A stretch of 64,000 nt of DNA from Arthrobacter jiangjiafuii (GCF_018622995.1 NZ_CP076022.1:3410001-3474000); one strand, 5' to 3'. Counted from the first letter of the stretch, positions 1-8,892 are shown. The notes: generated by a model from the sequence alone, not told the origin. Numbers and translations: made by a program.

Positions 1-347
1 GCCCCGGCCACAATGGCGTGCTGGACATCCATGCCCCCGACCACGGCTGCCACGGTGGGGTCGGACTGGACGGCGTCCTCCGTGATTCCCAGGGGCGCCT
101 TTTCCAGCAGCTGGGCAATCATGATGGCCAGCATTTCAACGTGGCCCATTTCCTCGGCACCGATTCCGTACAACAGATCGCGGTACTTGCCCGGAACGTG
201 GGCGTTCCAGGCCTGGAACTCATACTGCAGGGCCACGGAGATCTCACCGTACTGGCCTCCGAGCACCTCCTGGAGCTTGCGGGCATAAACGGCATCGGGC
301 TGGTCCGGGGTGGATTTGAACTGGAGTTCCTGCTTGTGAAAGAACAC
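1..347 (-). CDS. Manganese (non-haem) catalase, N-terminal part, runs off the window start
   Basis: The first 115 residues of a dimanganese catalase, which converts hydrogen peroxide to water and oxygen in the cytoplasm. The gene reads out of the window, so only the N-terminal ferritin-like helices are visible. A GTG start (345-347) sits about 8 nt behind a GGAGG box. The start MFFHKQELQF is typical of the family. The metal ligands of the Lactobacillus enzyme (Glu35, Glu66, His69) fall at exactly the same residue numbers here, in GQYGEISVALQYEFQ and GAEEMGHVE. This family is unrelated to the haem catalase at 50110-52329. The rest of the active site (second Glu and His) lies outside the window. 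Confidence 0.93.
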   Translation of the reverse strand, partial: MFFHKQELQFKSTPDQPDAVYARKLQEVLGGQYGEISVALQYEFQAWNAHVPGKYRDLLYGIGAEEMGHVEMLAIMIAQLLEKAPLGITEDAVQSDPTVAAVVGGMDVQHAIVAG

Positions 348-706
348 TCTGCACACCTCCGCTGGCGTTCCCGTCTTACCGGTCCCGGAGGGGATCTGCG
401 GGTTGTCGCTTAGAAAGCTAGCCCAGGGCAAAGTCATCAGCAAGGTTTCTATTTATGTTTTTCCGTCTGGGGCTGCAGACACCGAGTAGGCCCTGCTGAT
501 TGTGGAGCGGCAGGCAAAGGGCTAGCGTTGAGAACGGCCCAGAAGTGCGCCACGCTTCCCACCTAGATGATCCGGTTTGGAATCAATATGGAACACCCGC
601 GCGCGCTCATCCGCACGGACAGCGGTCCGTGGACTCCCACATTTCCGCCGCACCGGGCCCTTGCGCCTGCTGCAGGTCCATCCGCTCCCGGAAACGGAAT
701 AAGCGG
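348..706. other. Intergenic region upstream of the Mn-catalase
   Basis: About 360 bases with no convincing gene. It must hold the promoter of the leftward Mn-catalase gene. The part next to the gene (430-470) is noticeably AT-richer than its surroundings. No clear operator or terminator was seen. A longer plus-strand reading frame from 500 runs into the gene at 707, but its first 69 codons show no protein-like composition. Confidence 0.5.
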
Positions 707-955
707 ATGAGGATCAGATACAAGCCCTTCTCCCCGGACCAGCTCCGCGTGCTGGGGCTGCCGGAGGATCCGGCCGACGCGAAAGGGCTGGCCGCCATCC
801 CCACACCCGAGCTACAGGTGCTCGTGGATCGTGCCTATGAACAGTTGGACTGCGAGTACCCCTCGCCGGACGCGGCCGAGTGGTACGAAGCCCTAGCCGG
901 ACTCCTGGACCGCCGCGAACTCGACGAGACGGCTGCACTGCGCCACCCGGCATAG
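707..955 (+). CDS. Small hypothetical protein, 82 aa
   Basis: Family not recognised. The predicted protein starts MRIRYKPFSPDQLRVLGLPE and is acidic and soluble, rich in Asp, Glu and Leu, with no membrane segment. The frame is open from 500, but the upstream portion looks non-coding, so the ATG at 707 was chosen; no strong Shine-Dalgarno is present. The gene ends 28 nt before the carboxypeptidase start on the same strand, so the two could share a transcript. Function unknown. Confidence 0.5.
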   Translation: MRIRYKPFSPDQLRVLGLPEDPADAKGLAAIPTPELQVLVDRAYEQLDCEYPSPDAAEWYEALAGLLDRRELDETAALRHPA

Positions 956-983
956 GGGCCGGCGGGGTCGTTAGACTTCACCA

Positions 984-2516
984 ATGCCCACCAGTGACGA
1001 CACCCAGCATCCTGAGACCAGCGCTTCACCGGACCAGTTGGCCACCGACGATTTCACGGTCCGCCACCATGCCCTGCCCTCCGGCCTGCGCTACACGACC
1101 ACAACCGGCCGGATGGTGCTGCGCCGGGAAGTGACCACGGACGGTAAATCCGACGGGTTCCAGCCGAAGGCAGAGATTTTCCTGGTGGCCTACACCGCCG
1201 ATCCGGACGACGCCGGGGACTCCGCAGCCCCGCGGGAAACGGCAGCACCGCGGGACCCTGCAGCCCCGGCGCCGGCCCCCGCCGCCAACCGCAGGCCGGT
1301 GGTCTTCGCCTTCAACGGCGGCCCGGGATCTTCCTCGGTGTGGCTGCACATGGGGCTGCTCGGTCCGCGGATAGTTGATTCCGGGGATGTCGGCTCGCTG
1401 ACGCCACCGCCCTTCGGACTGGTCGACAATCCGGAAACCCTGCTGCAGCACGCAGACCTGGTGATGATCGATCCGGTGAACACTGGCTTCTCCCGCGTGG
1501 TGGACGGCAACGAGGCCGGAGAATTCCACGGGTTCGAGGCGGACCGGGACCTGGTGGCCGAAGTGATCCGGCTCTGGACCACGCGCAACAACCGCTGGCT
1601 CAGCCCGAAATACCTGGTCGGCGAGTCGTACGGCACGCTGCGGGCCGTGGCCGTCGCCGGCAGGCTTTTCGACGCCTACGGGATGGCCGTCAACGGGCTG
1701 GGGCTGATTTCCACCGTCCTGAACCTGGCCACGCTGGATTTCGCCCCCGGCCGCGACACCCCCTACGCCCTGCACCTGCCCACCTACGCAGCCATCGCGC
1801 ATTTCCACGGGCGGTACGGGGACCGGGAGCTCGCCGAGGTGGTGCGCGAGGCAGAGGACTTTGCCGGGAAGGAGTTTGGCTACGCCCTGACGCAGGGCGC
1901 GCGGCTGAGCGCAGAAGAGTTCGACGACGTCGTCCGCCGGCTGGCCGATATCACCACCCTCGATCCGGGCTTTATCCGCCGCACCAATCTGCGCTGGGAC
2001 TACGCGCAGTTCTCCGCCGAGCTGCTGCGCGACGAGAACCTGGTGGTGGGCCGGATCGACGGCCGTTTCACCGCCCGTCCGGCCCGCCAGCAGGACTCCA
2101 TCAACTGGGACGATCCGTCCCTGGTGGCCATCAACGGGCCGTACTCGGCGGCCATCAACCACTATCTGCGGGCCGAGCTGGGTTATGAGAACGACCTGCC
2201 GTATGAAATCCTCACCGGCCGGGTCCAGCCCTGGAGCTACAAGAACTTCGAAGGGGTCCCGGTGGATGTCACCGACACCCTGGAACGGCTTCTGGTGCAC
2301 AATCCGGCGCTGCGGGTCCATGTGGACTATGGCTACCACGACGGCGCCACACCCCATTTCGCCGCCGAGTACGTCTGGGCGCACATGCGGCTGGATGATG
2401 CGGCGCGGGCCCGGTTCTGCCACCACTATTACGAGGCCGGGCACATGATGTACGTCAATCCCGAATGCCGGGTGGACCAGCTGGGCGCCTTGGCCGAGTT
2501 CGTCAGCGCCGGTTAG
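984..2516 (+). CDS. S10-family serine carboxypeptidase-like peptidase
   Basis: A 510-residue protein of the serine carboxypeptidase (S10) family, alpha/beta-hydrolase fold. Oxyanion-hole motif NGGPGSSSVW near residue 110; nucleophile in GESYG with Ser at about 215; likely catalytic Asp at about 453 (GYHDGATPHF) and His at about 487 (YEAGHMMYVN). These bacterial members are usually predicted C-terminal exopeptidases. No obvious signal peptide, so cytoplasmic location is inferred. Between residues about 70 and 100 there is an Ala/Pro-rich low-complexity insert (repeats of AAPR/PAAP), probably a disordered surface loop. The start ATG has only a weak RBS. Substrate unknown. Confidence 0.9.
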   Translation: MPTSDDTQHPETSASPDQLATDDFTVRHHALPSGLRYTTTTGRMVLRREVTTDGKSDGFQPKAEIFLVAYTADPDDAGDSAAPRETAAPRDPAAPAPAPAANRRPVVFAFNGGPGSSSVWLHMGLLGPRIVDSGDVGSLTPPPFGLVDNPETLLQHADLVMIDPVNTGFSRVVDGNEAGEFHGFEADRDLVAEVIRLWTTRNNRWLSPKYLVGESYGTLRAVAVAGRLFDAYGMAVNGLGLISTVLNLATLDFAPGRDTPYALHLPTYAAIAHFHGRYGDRELAEVVREAEDFAGKEFGYALTQGARLSAEEFDDVVRRLADITTLDPGFIRRTNLRWDYAQFSAELLRDENLVVGRIDGRFTARPARQQDSINWDDPSLVAINGPYSAAINHYLRAELGYENDLPYEILTGRVQPWSYKNFEGVPVDVTDTLERLLVHNPALRVHVDYGYHDGATPHFAAEYVWAHMRLDDAARARFCHHYYEAGHMMYVNPECRVDQLGALAEFVSAG

Positions 2517-2528
2517 GTTCGCCGGGAG

Positions 2529-3029
2529 TTACCGCGAGGCGAAGTGCCACCAGATGCCGCCGACAAACGCGGTGCCGGCGGCAAAGGCGAAGCCCAGCTC
2601 CAGCAGGATACCCAGGCCCATCGCCTTCAGTGCGGCGTAGCTGGCCGACCAGGCCTCGGGCAGGCTGCGACGGCGCAGGTATTCGCTGAGCAGGAGCCCC
2701 ACCGCAAACCCGACGATCAATCCCACCACGGGAATGACGAACATCCCGACGACACCCACCACCACTCCGGCCAGGATTGAGGTGTTGGGGACTTTACGCT
2801 GCTTGAGTTTCCGCCCGGTCAGCACCGCGCTGGACAACAACCCCGCCAGCGCCAGGGCTGCCCCCACCCCGAAGGCCCACCACGCGGCAGTGCTCTGCAT
2901 AGCCAGCGCCCAGCCCAGCAGGGCAGCGATAATCAGGATGCTCCCCGGCAGGACCGGGACAACTATGCCGGTCAGGCCAACAGCGATGGCAAGGGCGGCG
3001 ATGACGGTAATGAGAATGTCGGGGTCCAT
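2529..3029 (-). CDS. DUF456 family membrane protein
   Basis: A 166-residue integral membrane protein with glycine-rich hydrophobic segments, matching the DUF456 pattern: N-terminal helix pair with VGLTGIVVPVLPGS, a central charged loop (TGRKLKQRKV), then VVGVVGMFVIPVVGLIVGF. Four to five transmembrane helices expected. The frame is open to 3068, but the ATG at 3029 gives the usual family N-terminus (MDPDILITVIAALAIAVG). Convergent with the peptidase gene (12-nt gap). Function of the family is unknown. Confidence 0.8.
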   Translation of the reverse strand: MDPDILITVIAALAIAVGLTGIVVPVLPGSILIIAALLGWALAMQSTAAWWAFGVGAALALAGLLSSAVLTGRKLKQRKVPNTSILAGVVVGVVGMFVIPVVGLIVGFAVGLLLSEYLRRRSLPEAWSASYAALKAMGLGILLELGFAFAAGTAFVGGIWWHFASR

Positions 3030-3143
3030 TTCCCCAGTCTTCCATCCACATGAGCCGGGGCCGGACAAGCGGTCCAGGCCGGAACGGCGCCTGAACCGGC
3101 GCGCGGCGACAGTCCGGCAATCGCCAAGCAGTGACCGTGAATA

Positions 3144-3157
3144 CTAAGCTTGCTTAC
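3144..3157. promoter_or_regulatory. GTAAGC-type palindromic site upstream of a membrane-protein gene
   Basis: The 14-mer CTAAGCTTGCTTAC lies 69 nt before the start at 3226. It matches the pattern of two other sites in the window, GTAAGTATGCTTAC (5317-5330) and GTAAGCCTGCTTAC (52400-52413), all in front of stress-type genes. Probable operator or activator site; the cognate factor is unknown. Confidence 0.5.
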
Positions 3158-3225
3158 AGCACAGGCCAATCCGGCCGCACCATCGGCTGCACCCAGCCGC
3201 CACGCCACCGCACCAGGAGAAACAG

Positions 3226-4224
3226 ATGAGCACGGAATCAGGCAACACCGGCCGCCCCGGAGCCGCCAACAGCTCCGCCGACAATTCCAACCCGCTGGGC
3301 CCCGACGGCGGACCCATCCGGGACCGGTCAGACCGCCTGGCACCTGCCGACGAAACCCAGGTCCTCCCCGCCGGTGCAACATCCGCCGGTCCAGCCCGGG
3401 CCGGAGCAGCGGAATCGGAAGGCGGCACCGACGGAGCATCCGCACGCCGCATGGACGCCTCTCCGCACGACGACGGCACAACGCGTGCCATGCCGCTGAG
3501 CGCCACCAAGGATCCGCACCAGGATTACGCGGCAGACAACGGCAACCGCCCGGAGGTGGCCGACGACCGGACAGCCACCCCTGCCGGAACCACAGACACC
3601 ACCGCCGCCGGAGCCGCGCTTCCCAACACCGCGCTCCCCAACAGGGCCAACCGCGAGGCGCTGCTGGCCCTGGAAAAGGAACGCTTCGGCGGCATCAAGT
3701 TCGGTGCGGCCTTCTTCGGCTGGCTGACCGCCACCGGCATGGTGGTGCTCCTGTCCGCACTGGCCGCTGCCATTGGCGCCGCCGTCGGCTTCTCCACCGA
3801 CAATGACCTCGACCAGTCACTGGACCAGGCCATGGCCAACCAGAGCGCCGGAATTATCGGCGTCGTTGTCCTGCTGCTCGTCCTGCTGCTGGCCTATTAC
3901 GCCGGCGGCTACGTGGCAGGCCGGATGGCCCGGTTCAACGGCCTGAAGCAGGGCCTGGCCGTCTGGATCTGGGCCCTCATCGCCGGTGTTGTGGTGGTAG
4001 TGCTGGGACTGGTCTTTGACAACAACATCCGCAGCATCACCGCACTGAACACCGTGGCTCCGCTGCCCGAGGACCTTGACGGCGCCTCCGCAGTGACCTG
4101 GATTGCCATCGCGGCCACCCTGGCCGCGTCCCTGCTTGGAGCCCTGCTGGGCGGCCTGGCCGGGATGCGCTACCACCGCCGGATCGACCGGGCGGACTTC
4201 AGCGACGCCGACGTCCGCGCGTAA
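3226..4224 (+). CDS. Membrane protein with long disordered N-terminus (TIGR04086/YrzE-like)
   Basis: 332 residues. Residues 1 to about 145 are low-complexity, rich in Asp, Ala, Thr, Gly and Pro with no fold signal. The C-terminal half has four predicted transmembrane helices (about 160-185, 205-225, 240-265, 280-310), including AYYAGGYVAGRMARFNG and LGALLGGLAGMRYHRRID, an arrangement like TIGR04086/YrzE-type proteins. The start follows an AGGAG box (AGGAGAAACAG). A GTAAGC-type palindrome lies in the promoter region, suggesting co-regulation with the stress genes at 4329 and 50110. A strong terminator follows. Function unknown. Confidence 0.75.
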   Translation: MSTESGNTGRPGAANSSADNSNPLGPDGGPIRDRSDRLAPADETQVLPAGATSAGPARAGAAESEGGTDGASARRMDASPHDDGTTRAMPLSATKDPHQDYAADNGNRPEVADDRTATPAGTTDTTAAGAALPNTALPNRANREALLALEKERFGGIKFGAAFFGWLTATGMVVLLSALAAAIGAAVGFSTDNDLDQSLDQAMANQSAGIIGVVVLLLVLLLAYYAGGYVAGRMARFNGLKQGLAVWIWALIAGVVVVVLGLVFDNNIRSITALNTVAPLPEDLDGASAVTWIAIAATLAASLLGALLGGLAGMRYHRRIDRADFSDADVRA

Positions 4225-4263
4225 CCGACCCGCCGGCTGCCGGAAAAAACCACCGGCACAAAA

Positions 4264-4302
4264 AACCGGCCTGCACTCCATCCAAGGAGGGCAGGCCGGC
4301 TT
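4264..4302. terminator. Bidirectional rho-independent terminator
   Basis: Stem CCGGCCTGC (4266-4274) pairs with GCAGGCCGG (4291-4299), flanked by an A-run on the left (aaaaaa) and a T-run on the right (cttttt). It lies between the convergent genes ending at 4224 and 4329 and can terminate both. Confidence 0.85.
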
Positions 4303-4328
4303 TTTGCTGTCCGCGGGCTTTTTGCCCG

Positions 4329-5237
4329 CTACGGCGTGGGCATGCCGCCGTTGACGTTCAGCGTTTCGCCCACCACGAAGCTGGATTCCGGCGATGCCAG
4401 GAACACATAGGCCGGGGCCAGCTCGGTGGGCTGACCGGCGCGGCCGAGCGCGGTGTCCTTGCCGAACTCGGGCAGCTTGTCCTTGGGCTGGCCGTCGGAA
4501 ACCTGCAGCGGCGTCCAGAACGGTCCCGGCGCGACGGCATTCACGCGGATTCCCTTGGGTGCCAGCTGCTGGGACAGTCCCTTGGTGAAGTTGTTGATCG
4601 CCGCCTTGGTGCTGGCGTAGTCCAGCAGGTACGGCGAGGGGCTGTAGGCCTGGACCGAGGTGGTGTTAATGATGCTTGAGCCGGCAGGCAGGTGCGGCAG
4701 CGCCGCCTTGGTGATGCGGAAGAAGGCGTAGATGTTGGTCTTGAAGGTGTCATCCAGCTGCTCGTCGGAGAGGTCTTCAAGATTGTCCACGGCCACCTGC
4801 TTGCCCGCGTTGTTCACGAGGATGTCGAGGCCGCCCAGTGCCTCGACGGCGTCGGCGACCAGCTGCTTGCAGTACGCGGCGTCGCGCACATCGCCGGGGA
4901 GCGCTACCGCCTTGCGGCCGGCGGCTTCGACGAGCCGGATGATCTCCCGTGCGTCTTCTTCTTCCTCGGGCAGGTAGGCCAGTGCGACGTCGGCGCCTTC
5001 ACGGGCGTAGGCGATGGCCACTGCCGCTCCGATACCGGAGTCAGCGCCGGTGATCAGGGCCTTGCGCCCTTCGAGGCGGCCGGTTCCGCGGTAGGAATCC
5101 TCGCCGCGGTCGGTCTTCGGCTCCAGATCGGCGTCGAGACCGGGCTCCGGCTGGTCCTGGACGGGCGGGGTGATTTCCGGGAACCGGTCCACCGGGTTCT
5201 GGAACGTGTACTGGTCTTTCGTGCTGCCGTTGGTCAT
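4329..5237 (-). CDS. SDR family oxidoreductase (YghA/general-stress-39 type)
   Basis: 302-residue NAD(P)-dependent short-chain dehydrogenase. The N-terminal 50 residues hold the extension of the YghA/GSP39 subgroup (QNPVDRFPEITPPVQDQPEP). Then come the Rossmann motif TGADSGIGAAVAIAYAREGA, NNAGKQ, catalytic Ser followed by YxxxK (LLDYASTKAAI), and a C-terminal NVNGGMPTP. Homologues are often general-stress proteins; the substrate is unknown. The frame is open to 5312, but the ATG at 5237 matches family length and follows AAGTGGGAA. A GTAAGTATGCTTAC palindrome lies 80 nt upstream, like that before the haem catalase. Confidence 0.92.
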   Translation of the reverse strand: MTNGSTKDQYTFQNPVDRFPEITPPVQDQPEPGLDADLEPKTDRGEDSYRGTGRLEGRKALITGADSGIGAAVAIAYAREGADVALAYLPEEEEDAREIIRLVEAAGRKAVALPGDVRDAAYCKQLVADAVEALGGLDILVNNAGKQVAVDNLEDLSDEQLDDTFKTNIYAFFRITKAALPHLPAGSSIINTTSVQAYSPSPYLLDYASTKAAINNFTKGLSQQLAPKGIRVNAVAPGPFWTPLQVSDGQPKDKLPEFGKDTALGRAGQPTELAPAYVFLASPESSFVVGETLNVNGGMPTP

Positions 5238-5316
5238 AGAGTTTCCCACTTTCGGTAGGTCATTCTGCGTCGGTACGCCGGCCCGCGGCGGTGTTTTCAC
5301 CCTCCCGGCCAAAAGC

Positions 5317-5330
5317 GTAAGTATGCTTAC
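5317..5330. promoter_or_regulatory. GTAAGTATGCTTAC palindromic site upstream of the SDR gene
   Basis: Near-perfect inverted repeat (GTAAG-TATG-CTTAC) about 80 nt upstream of the SDR start on the minus strand. One of three similar sites in this window (also 3144-3157 and 52400-52413). Proposed shared stress operator; the binding protein is unknown. Confidence 0.55.
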
Positions 5331-5370
5331 TACCCTAGACCCGGCGGCCTGCCGGCCTCAACTTTTGAGC

Positions 5371-5469
5371 CTAGAAGAACAGGCCCAGGAAGCCGACGCC
5401 GACACTTCCCACCAGCGCGATGATCAGAAGCCAGACAATGACGGTGCGGTACTTATTCATGGTTCGCAT
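5371..5469 (-). CDS. Very small single-pass membrane protein, 32 aa
   Basis: A short frame reading MRTMNKYRTVIVWLLIIALV and ending in a Gly/Phe-rich tail: a short basic N-terminus followed by one hydrophobic helix of about 22 residues. It starts 11 nt after the stop of the upstream MFS gene on the same strand, so it is probably cotranscribed. An internal ATG at 5460 is an alternative start. The RBS is weak in both cases. Called on composition and position only; no family recognised. Confidence 0.45.
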   Translation of the reverse strand: MRTMNKYRTVIVWLLIIALVGSVGVGFLGLFF

Positions 5470-5480
5470 AGTCGCCAAGT

Positions 5481-6683
5481 CTACCGAGCCGGCCTGCGCC
5501 GCCTGGTTGCGGCCAGCGCTGCGACGGACAGCAGCGCGCAGACAGTCATCACCAGTGCCAGCGGGAGCGCGGATCCCCCGCCGGCCAGCCCGGTCAGCGG
5601 CGAGACGACAGCGCCCATGAAGAACTGTGCGCTGCCCAGCGCCGCGGAGCCGCTGCCGGCAGCCTGGCCTGCTTCGGCGAGCGCCAGGGACGTGGTGTTG
5701 CCCATGATGAAGCCAATGGAGCTGGCGGCACAGAAGATGGGGACCGCCAGAAGCAGCGGCGGAGAGGACAGCGCCACGAGCGCCAGAATGGCCAGGGACA
5801 TGGCCAGCAGCACGGAAACGGCCACGGTGACGGTTTTCCTCGGCGGCACCCGATGGGCCAGCCGGGCGGAGATAAACCCCGCACCCACCAGGCCCATCGC
5901 GTTGATGCCGAAGGCCAGGCCGTACATGGAGGCCGAAAGCCCCATCAGGTTCTGGTAGACGAAGGGTGATGCCGAGATGTAAGCCATCAGGACCCCGAAG
6001 CTGCTTGCGAAGAGCACCACATAGCCGGTGAATTTCCGGTTCCGGAGCACCTCTGCCAGACCGGCCAGCAACGGACCGCTGCTGCGGTGGACGCGGGGAT
6101 GGGTTTCGCCCGCCACTGCAGCCACGCAGGCGAACATCAGCAGTGCCAGCCCGGCCAGCACCCACAGCACCCCGCGCCAGCCCAGGCCCTCGGCCAGGAA
6201 ACCGCCCACCGTCGGGGCCAGGACCGGGGCCACACCGCCAATGGTCATGAGCAGGCTGAAGGTCCGGGCCGACGTCGCTCCCGTGGTCAGGTCCGAGACC
6301 ATGGCCCGCGCAATCACCACGCCCGCCGATGCGCTCAGCCCCTGGATGAGGCGTCCCGCCACCAGCACCTCCAGTGTCGGGGCCAGGGCGCAGAGCGCGG
6401 AGGCGAGGACAAAGCCCGCCGAGCCCAGCAGCAGCGGGCGGAAGCGTCCGTGCCGGTCGGAGAGCGGACCGAAGACCAGCTGGCCGGCGCCCATGCCGAG
6501 GAAAAAGGCGGTGAGGGTCAGCTGCACGCCGGTCGCAGAGGCCCCGAGCTCCCCGGTCATTGCAGGGAATGAGGGCAGATACAGGTCGGTGGCAAACGGT
6601 CCGGTGGCCGAGAGCAGGGCCAAGACCAGCAGCAGGCCGGTTGTCATGGTGGTTACGGGCCGGCGGCGATCGGGATAAAGCAT
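5481..6683 (-). CDS. Bcr/CflA-type multidrug efflux MFS transporter
   Basis: 400-residue major facilitator (DHA1, 12 transmembrane helices), exporting drugs by proton antiport. Diagnostic features are GPFATDLYLPSFPAM in helix 1 and the loop 2-3 motif GPLSDRHGRFRPLLLG (motif A). A later motif A-like loop reads SARLAHRVPPRK. The start used is the ATG at 6683; the later ATG at 6647 (MTTGLLLV) would trim 12 polar residues and cannot be excluded. Followed by the 32-residue membrane peptide. Substrate unknown. Confidence 0.9.
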   Translation of the reverse strand: MLYPDRRRPVTTMTTGLLLVLALLSATGPFATDLYLPSFPAMTGELGASATGVQLTLTAFFLGMGAGQLVFGPLSDRHGRFRPLLLGSAGFVLASALCALAPTLEVLVAGRLIQGLSASAGVVIARAMVSDLTTGATSARTFSLLMTIGGVAPVLAPTVGGFLAEGLGWRGVLWVLAGLALLMFACVAAVAGETHPRVHRSSGPLLAGLAEVLRNRKFTGYVVLFASSFGVLMAYISASPFVYQNLMGLSASMYGLAFGINAMGLVGAGFISARLAHRVPPRKTVTVAVSVLLAMSLAILALVALSSPPLLLAVPIFCAASSIGFIMGNTTSLALAEAGQAAGSGSAALGSAQFFMGAVVSPLTGLAGGGSALPLALVMTVCALLSVAALAATRRRRPAR

Positions 6684-6773
6684 GTCCTGATGCTATGGCT
6701 CCCCTCCCGCGCGGCCGTAATTTCCGACAGGATTGACACAGCAACGGCTGCTGCCTGAGAGGAACGGGACCAC

Positions 6774-7220
6774 ATGAGCACTCAAGGTGAAGACCGCAAG
6801 CGGATAGTCGCAGGGGTGGACGGTTCACAGCTGTCCCTGCAGGCCCTGCGGAAGGCGCGCCACCTGGCCGAGGCACTGGGCCGCCCGTTGGAGGTAGTGA
6901 CGGTCGGGGAGCACGCCATTTCCCTGACGCCCCCCGTCGCCACCGAGACCTGGTCCCCGCACACCGAGGCCGAGGAGGTCCTCCGCGACGCGGTCCGGGA
7001 CGCGTTCGGCGATGATGTCCCGCCGGGCCTGCAACGGACGGCGCTGGTGGGCAACCCGGCGAAAATGCTCATTGAAGCCAGCCGGGGCGCCGAGATGCTG
7101 GTGGTTGGCAACCGCGGCCGGGGCGGTTTCGCCGGGCTGCTGCTGGGGTCGGTCAGTTCGACCCTGGCCTCGCATGCCAACTGTCCGGTCCTGATCATCC
7201 ACCGCACCGAATCGGACTAA
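6774..7220 (+). CDS. Universal stress protein, UspA family
   Basis: 148-residue single-domain Usp. The N-terminus has the conserved VDGSQLSLQALRKA strand-turn-helix. The C-terminal ATP-binding signature G-2x-G-9x-G-S/T is present in GNRGRGGFAGLLLGSVSSTL, followed by CPVLIIH, so it belongs to the ATP-binding branch. Divergent from the Bcr-type exporter. Cytoplasmic stress protein; its specific role cannot be told from sequence. Confidence 0.92.
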   Translation: MSTQGEDRKRIVAGVDGSQLSLQALRKARHLAEALGRPLEVVTVGEHAISLTPPVATETWSPHTEAEEVLRDAVRDAFGDDVPPGLQRTALVGNPAKMLIEASRGAEMLVVGNRGRGGFAGLLLGSVSSTLASHANCPVLIIHRTESD

Positions 7221-7228
7221 TTCCGGTG

Positions 7229-7256
7229 CGCCCGGGAGTGGCGGGGAGCCCGGGCG
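7229..7256. terminator. GC-rich hairpin between convergent genes
   Basis: CGCCCGGG (7229-7236) pairs with CCCGGGCG (7249-7256) across a 12-nt loop, between the stop codons of the Usp gene (7220) and the leftward MFS gene (7261). There is no long T-run, so termination is inferred from position. Confidence 0.4.
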
Positions 7257-7260
7257 GCGT

Positions 7261-8781
7261 TTAGTCGGCGGTGGCGCGGCGCAGGATGACGACGGCGCCG
7301 GCTGCGGCAACCAGCATCAGCACCAGGCCGATCAGCGAGGTGGTGTCCACACCGGAATCAAAGGCGGCGCGGGCCGATTCGAGCAGCTGCTGCGCGGACT
7401 CGCCGGGCAGCCGCTGGGCCGCCTCAACGGCACCGCCGAGCGTCTCGGAGGCGGCGGCAGCGTCGTCCGGCGACAGCCCCTCGGGCACTGACACCCCGTT
7501 GCGGTAGTCCGCCGTCAGGATGCTGCCCAGGACGGCGGTGCCCAGCACGGAACCCACTTCATAGGCCGTCTCGGAGATCGCCGAGGCCGCACCTGCCTTG
7601 GTGGGCGGCACCGAGGACAGGATCAGGTCGTTGGAGATCGTTTCGGCCGCCCCCACGCCGAGCCCGAGGACCATGAACGCCACCATCAGCCCGCCCACTC
7701 CGCCGTCCCCGGCGGCCAGGATGATCGTGTAGCCCACGGCGTTCAGCAGCAGTCCGCCGGCCACCACGTATCCCGGGCGGATGTGCCGGACCACGCGGAC
7801 CACCGCCAGCCCGGCGATGATGGTCAGCAGCAGGCCCGGCAGCATGATCAGGCCGGCTTCCTGCGGTGACTTCTCCAGGACCAGCTGCAGGTGCTGGGAC
7901 AGGAAGAAGATGAACCCGACCAGTGAGAAGACGCTGAGCAGGTTGGCGCCGATGGAACCGCTGAAGGTGGGGTTGCGGAACAGCCGCACATCCAGCATGG
8001 GATGCAGGCGGCGGAGCTGGCGGCGGACAAAGAGCACCCCGAAGGCCAGCCCGACGGCGATGGGCAGCAGCGATTCGGCCCCTGCCCCCGAGGTCGAAAT
8101 CGCCTTGATGCCGTAGACAACCGGGAACATCGCTGCCATGACCAGCAGCACGCTCAACAGGTCCACCGGCCCCGGATTCGGGTCACGGGATTCGGGCAGC
8201 AGGATCGGGCCCAGGACCAGCAGCGGGATGAGCACCGGAACGGAGAGCAGGAACACCGATCCCCACCAGAAGTGCTCCAGCAGCACGCCGCCCACGATGG
8301 GGCCGAGCGCGGCGCCGCCGGAGAAGCCGGCGGCCCAGACGGCAATGGCGATGCGCCGCTGGGAGGGAACGGTGAAGATGTTCCGGATCAGGGACAGTGT
8401 GGCCGGCATCAGCATGGCGCCGAAGAGCCCGAGCAGCGCACGGGCGCCGATCAGGGCCTCGGCGCTGGGGACAAAGGCCGCGGCGGCGGAAACCAGGCCG
8501 AATCCGGCGCTGCCCACCAGCAGCAGCTTCCGCCGGCCGATCCGGTCACCCAGTGCTCCCATGGGGACCAGCAGGCCGGCCAGGACCAGTGCGTAGATGT
8601 CCACGATCCAGAGCAGTTCGGTGCCGGTGGGAGCCAGCGCGCGGGACAGCGACGGGATGGCGAAACTGAGCACGGTGTTGTCCACGGAAATCAGCAGCAC
8701 AGGCAGCATGAGCACTGCCAGTCCCAGCCATTCACGCCGTCCGGCTCGTTGAATGGGGTGCGCTTCCAGTACCGCGGGCAC
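7261..8781 (-). CDS. DHA2-family (14-TM) MFS drug exporter
   Basis: 506-residue transporter of the EmrB/QacA-SmvA type, predicted to have 14 transmembrane helices. Helix 1 carries SVDNTVLSFAIPSL, the loop after helix 2 MGALGDRIGRRK (motif A), and helix 5 GAALGPIVGGVLLE (motif C, antiporter signature). The same frame stays open far upstream to 10467 through antisense of other genes, but the start is the GTG at 8781 preceded by AAAGGAG six bases away. A TetR gene lies divergently across an operator at 8847-8868, so substrate-induced derepression is likely. Confidence 0.93.
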   Translation of the reverse strand: MPAVLEAHPIQRAGRREWLGLAVLMLPVLLISVDNTVLSFAIPSLSRALAPTGTELLWIVDIYALVLAGLLVPMGALGDRIGRRKLLLVGSAGFGLVSAAAAFVPSAEALIGARALLGLFGAMLMPATLSLIRNIFTVPSQRRIAIAVWAAGFSGGAALGPIVGGVLLEHFWWGSVFLLSVPVLIPLLVLGPILLPESRDPNPGPVDLLSVLLVMAAMFPVVYGIKAISTSGAGAESLLPIAVGLAFGVLFVRRQLRRLHPMLDVRLFRNPTFSGSIGANLLSVFSLVGFIFFLSQHLQLVLEKSPQEAGLIMLPGLLLTIIAGLAVVRVVRHIRPGYVVAGGLLLNAVGYTIILAAGDGGVGGLMVAFMVLGLGVGAAETISNDLILSSVPPTKAGAASAISETAYEVGSVLGTAVLGSILTADYRNGVSVPEGLSPDDAAAASETLGGAVEAAQRLPGESAQQLLESARAAFDSGVDTTSLIGLVLMLVAAAGAVVILRRATAD

Positions 8782-8846
8782 AGCTGTCTCCTTTAAGGAT
8801 CGTGGGGGTGTTCGCCAGCAGCCGGCGGCCGGGCCGCAGGCATTTA

Positions 8847-8868
8847 CTGTACCGTCTAGACTGTACAG
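8847..8868. promoter_or_regulatory. Probable TetR operator between exporter and regulator
   Basis: A 22-bp imperfect palindrome centred on GTCTAGAC with outer arms CTGTAC / GTACAG (two mismatched positions). It lies in the 111-bp gap between the divergent MFS gene (start 8781) and the TetR gene (start 8893), the usual position for an autoregulatory operator. Confidence 0.75.
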
Positions 8869-8892
8869 GAATTGATGGCGTAGCGTAAACGT

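Noticed and set aside
1026-2444. 472-codon minus-strand frame opposite the carboxypeptidase
   Set aside because: Overlaps a complete S10 peptidase; composition is typical of a reversed GC-rich frame.
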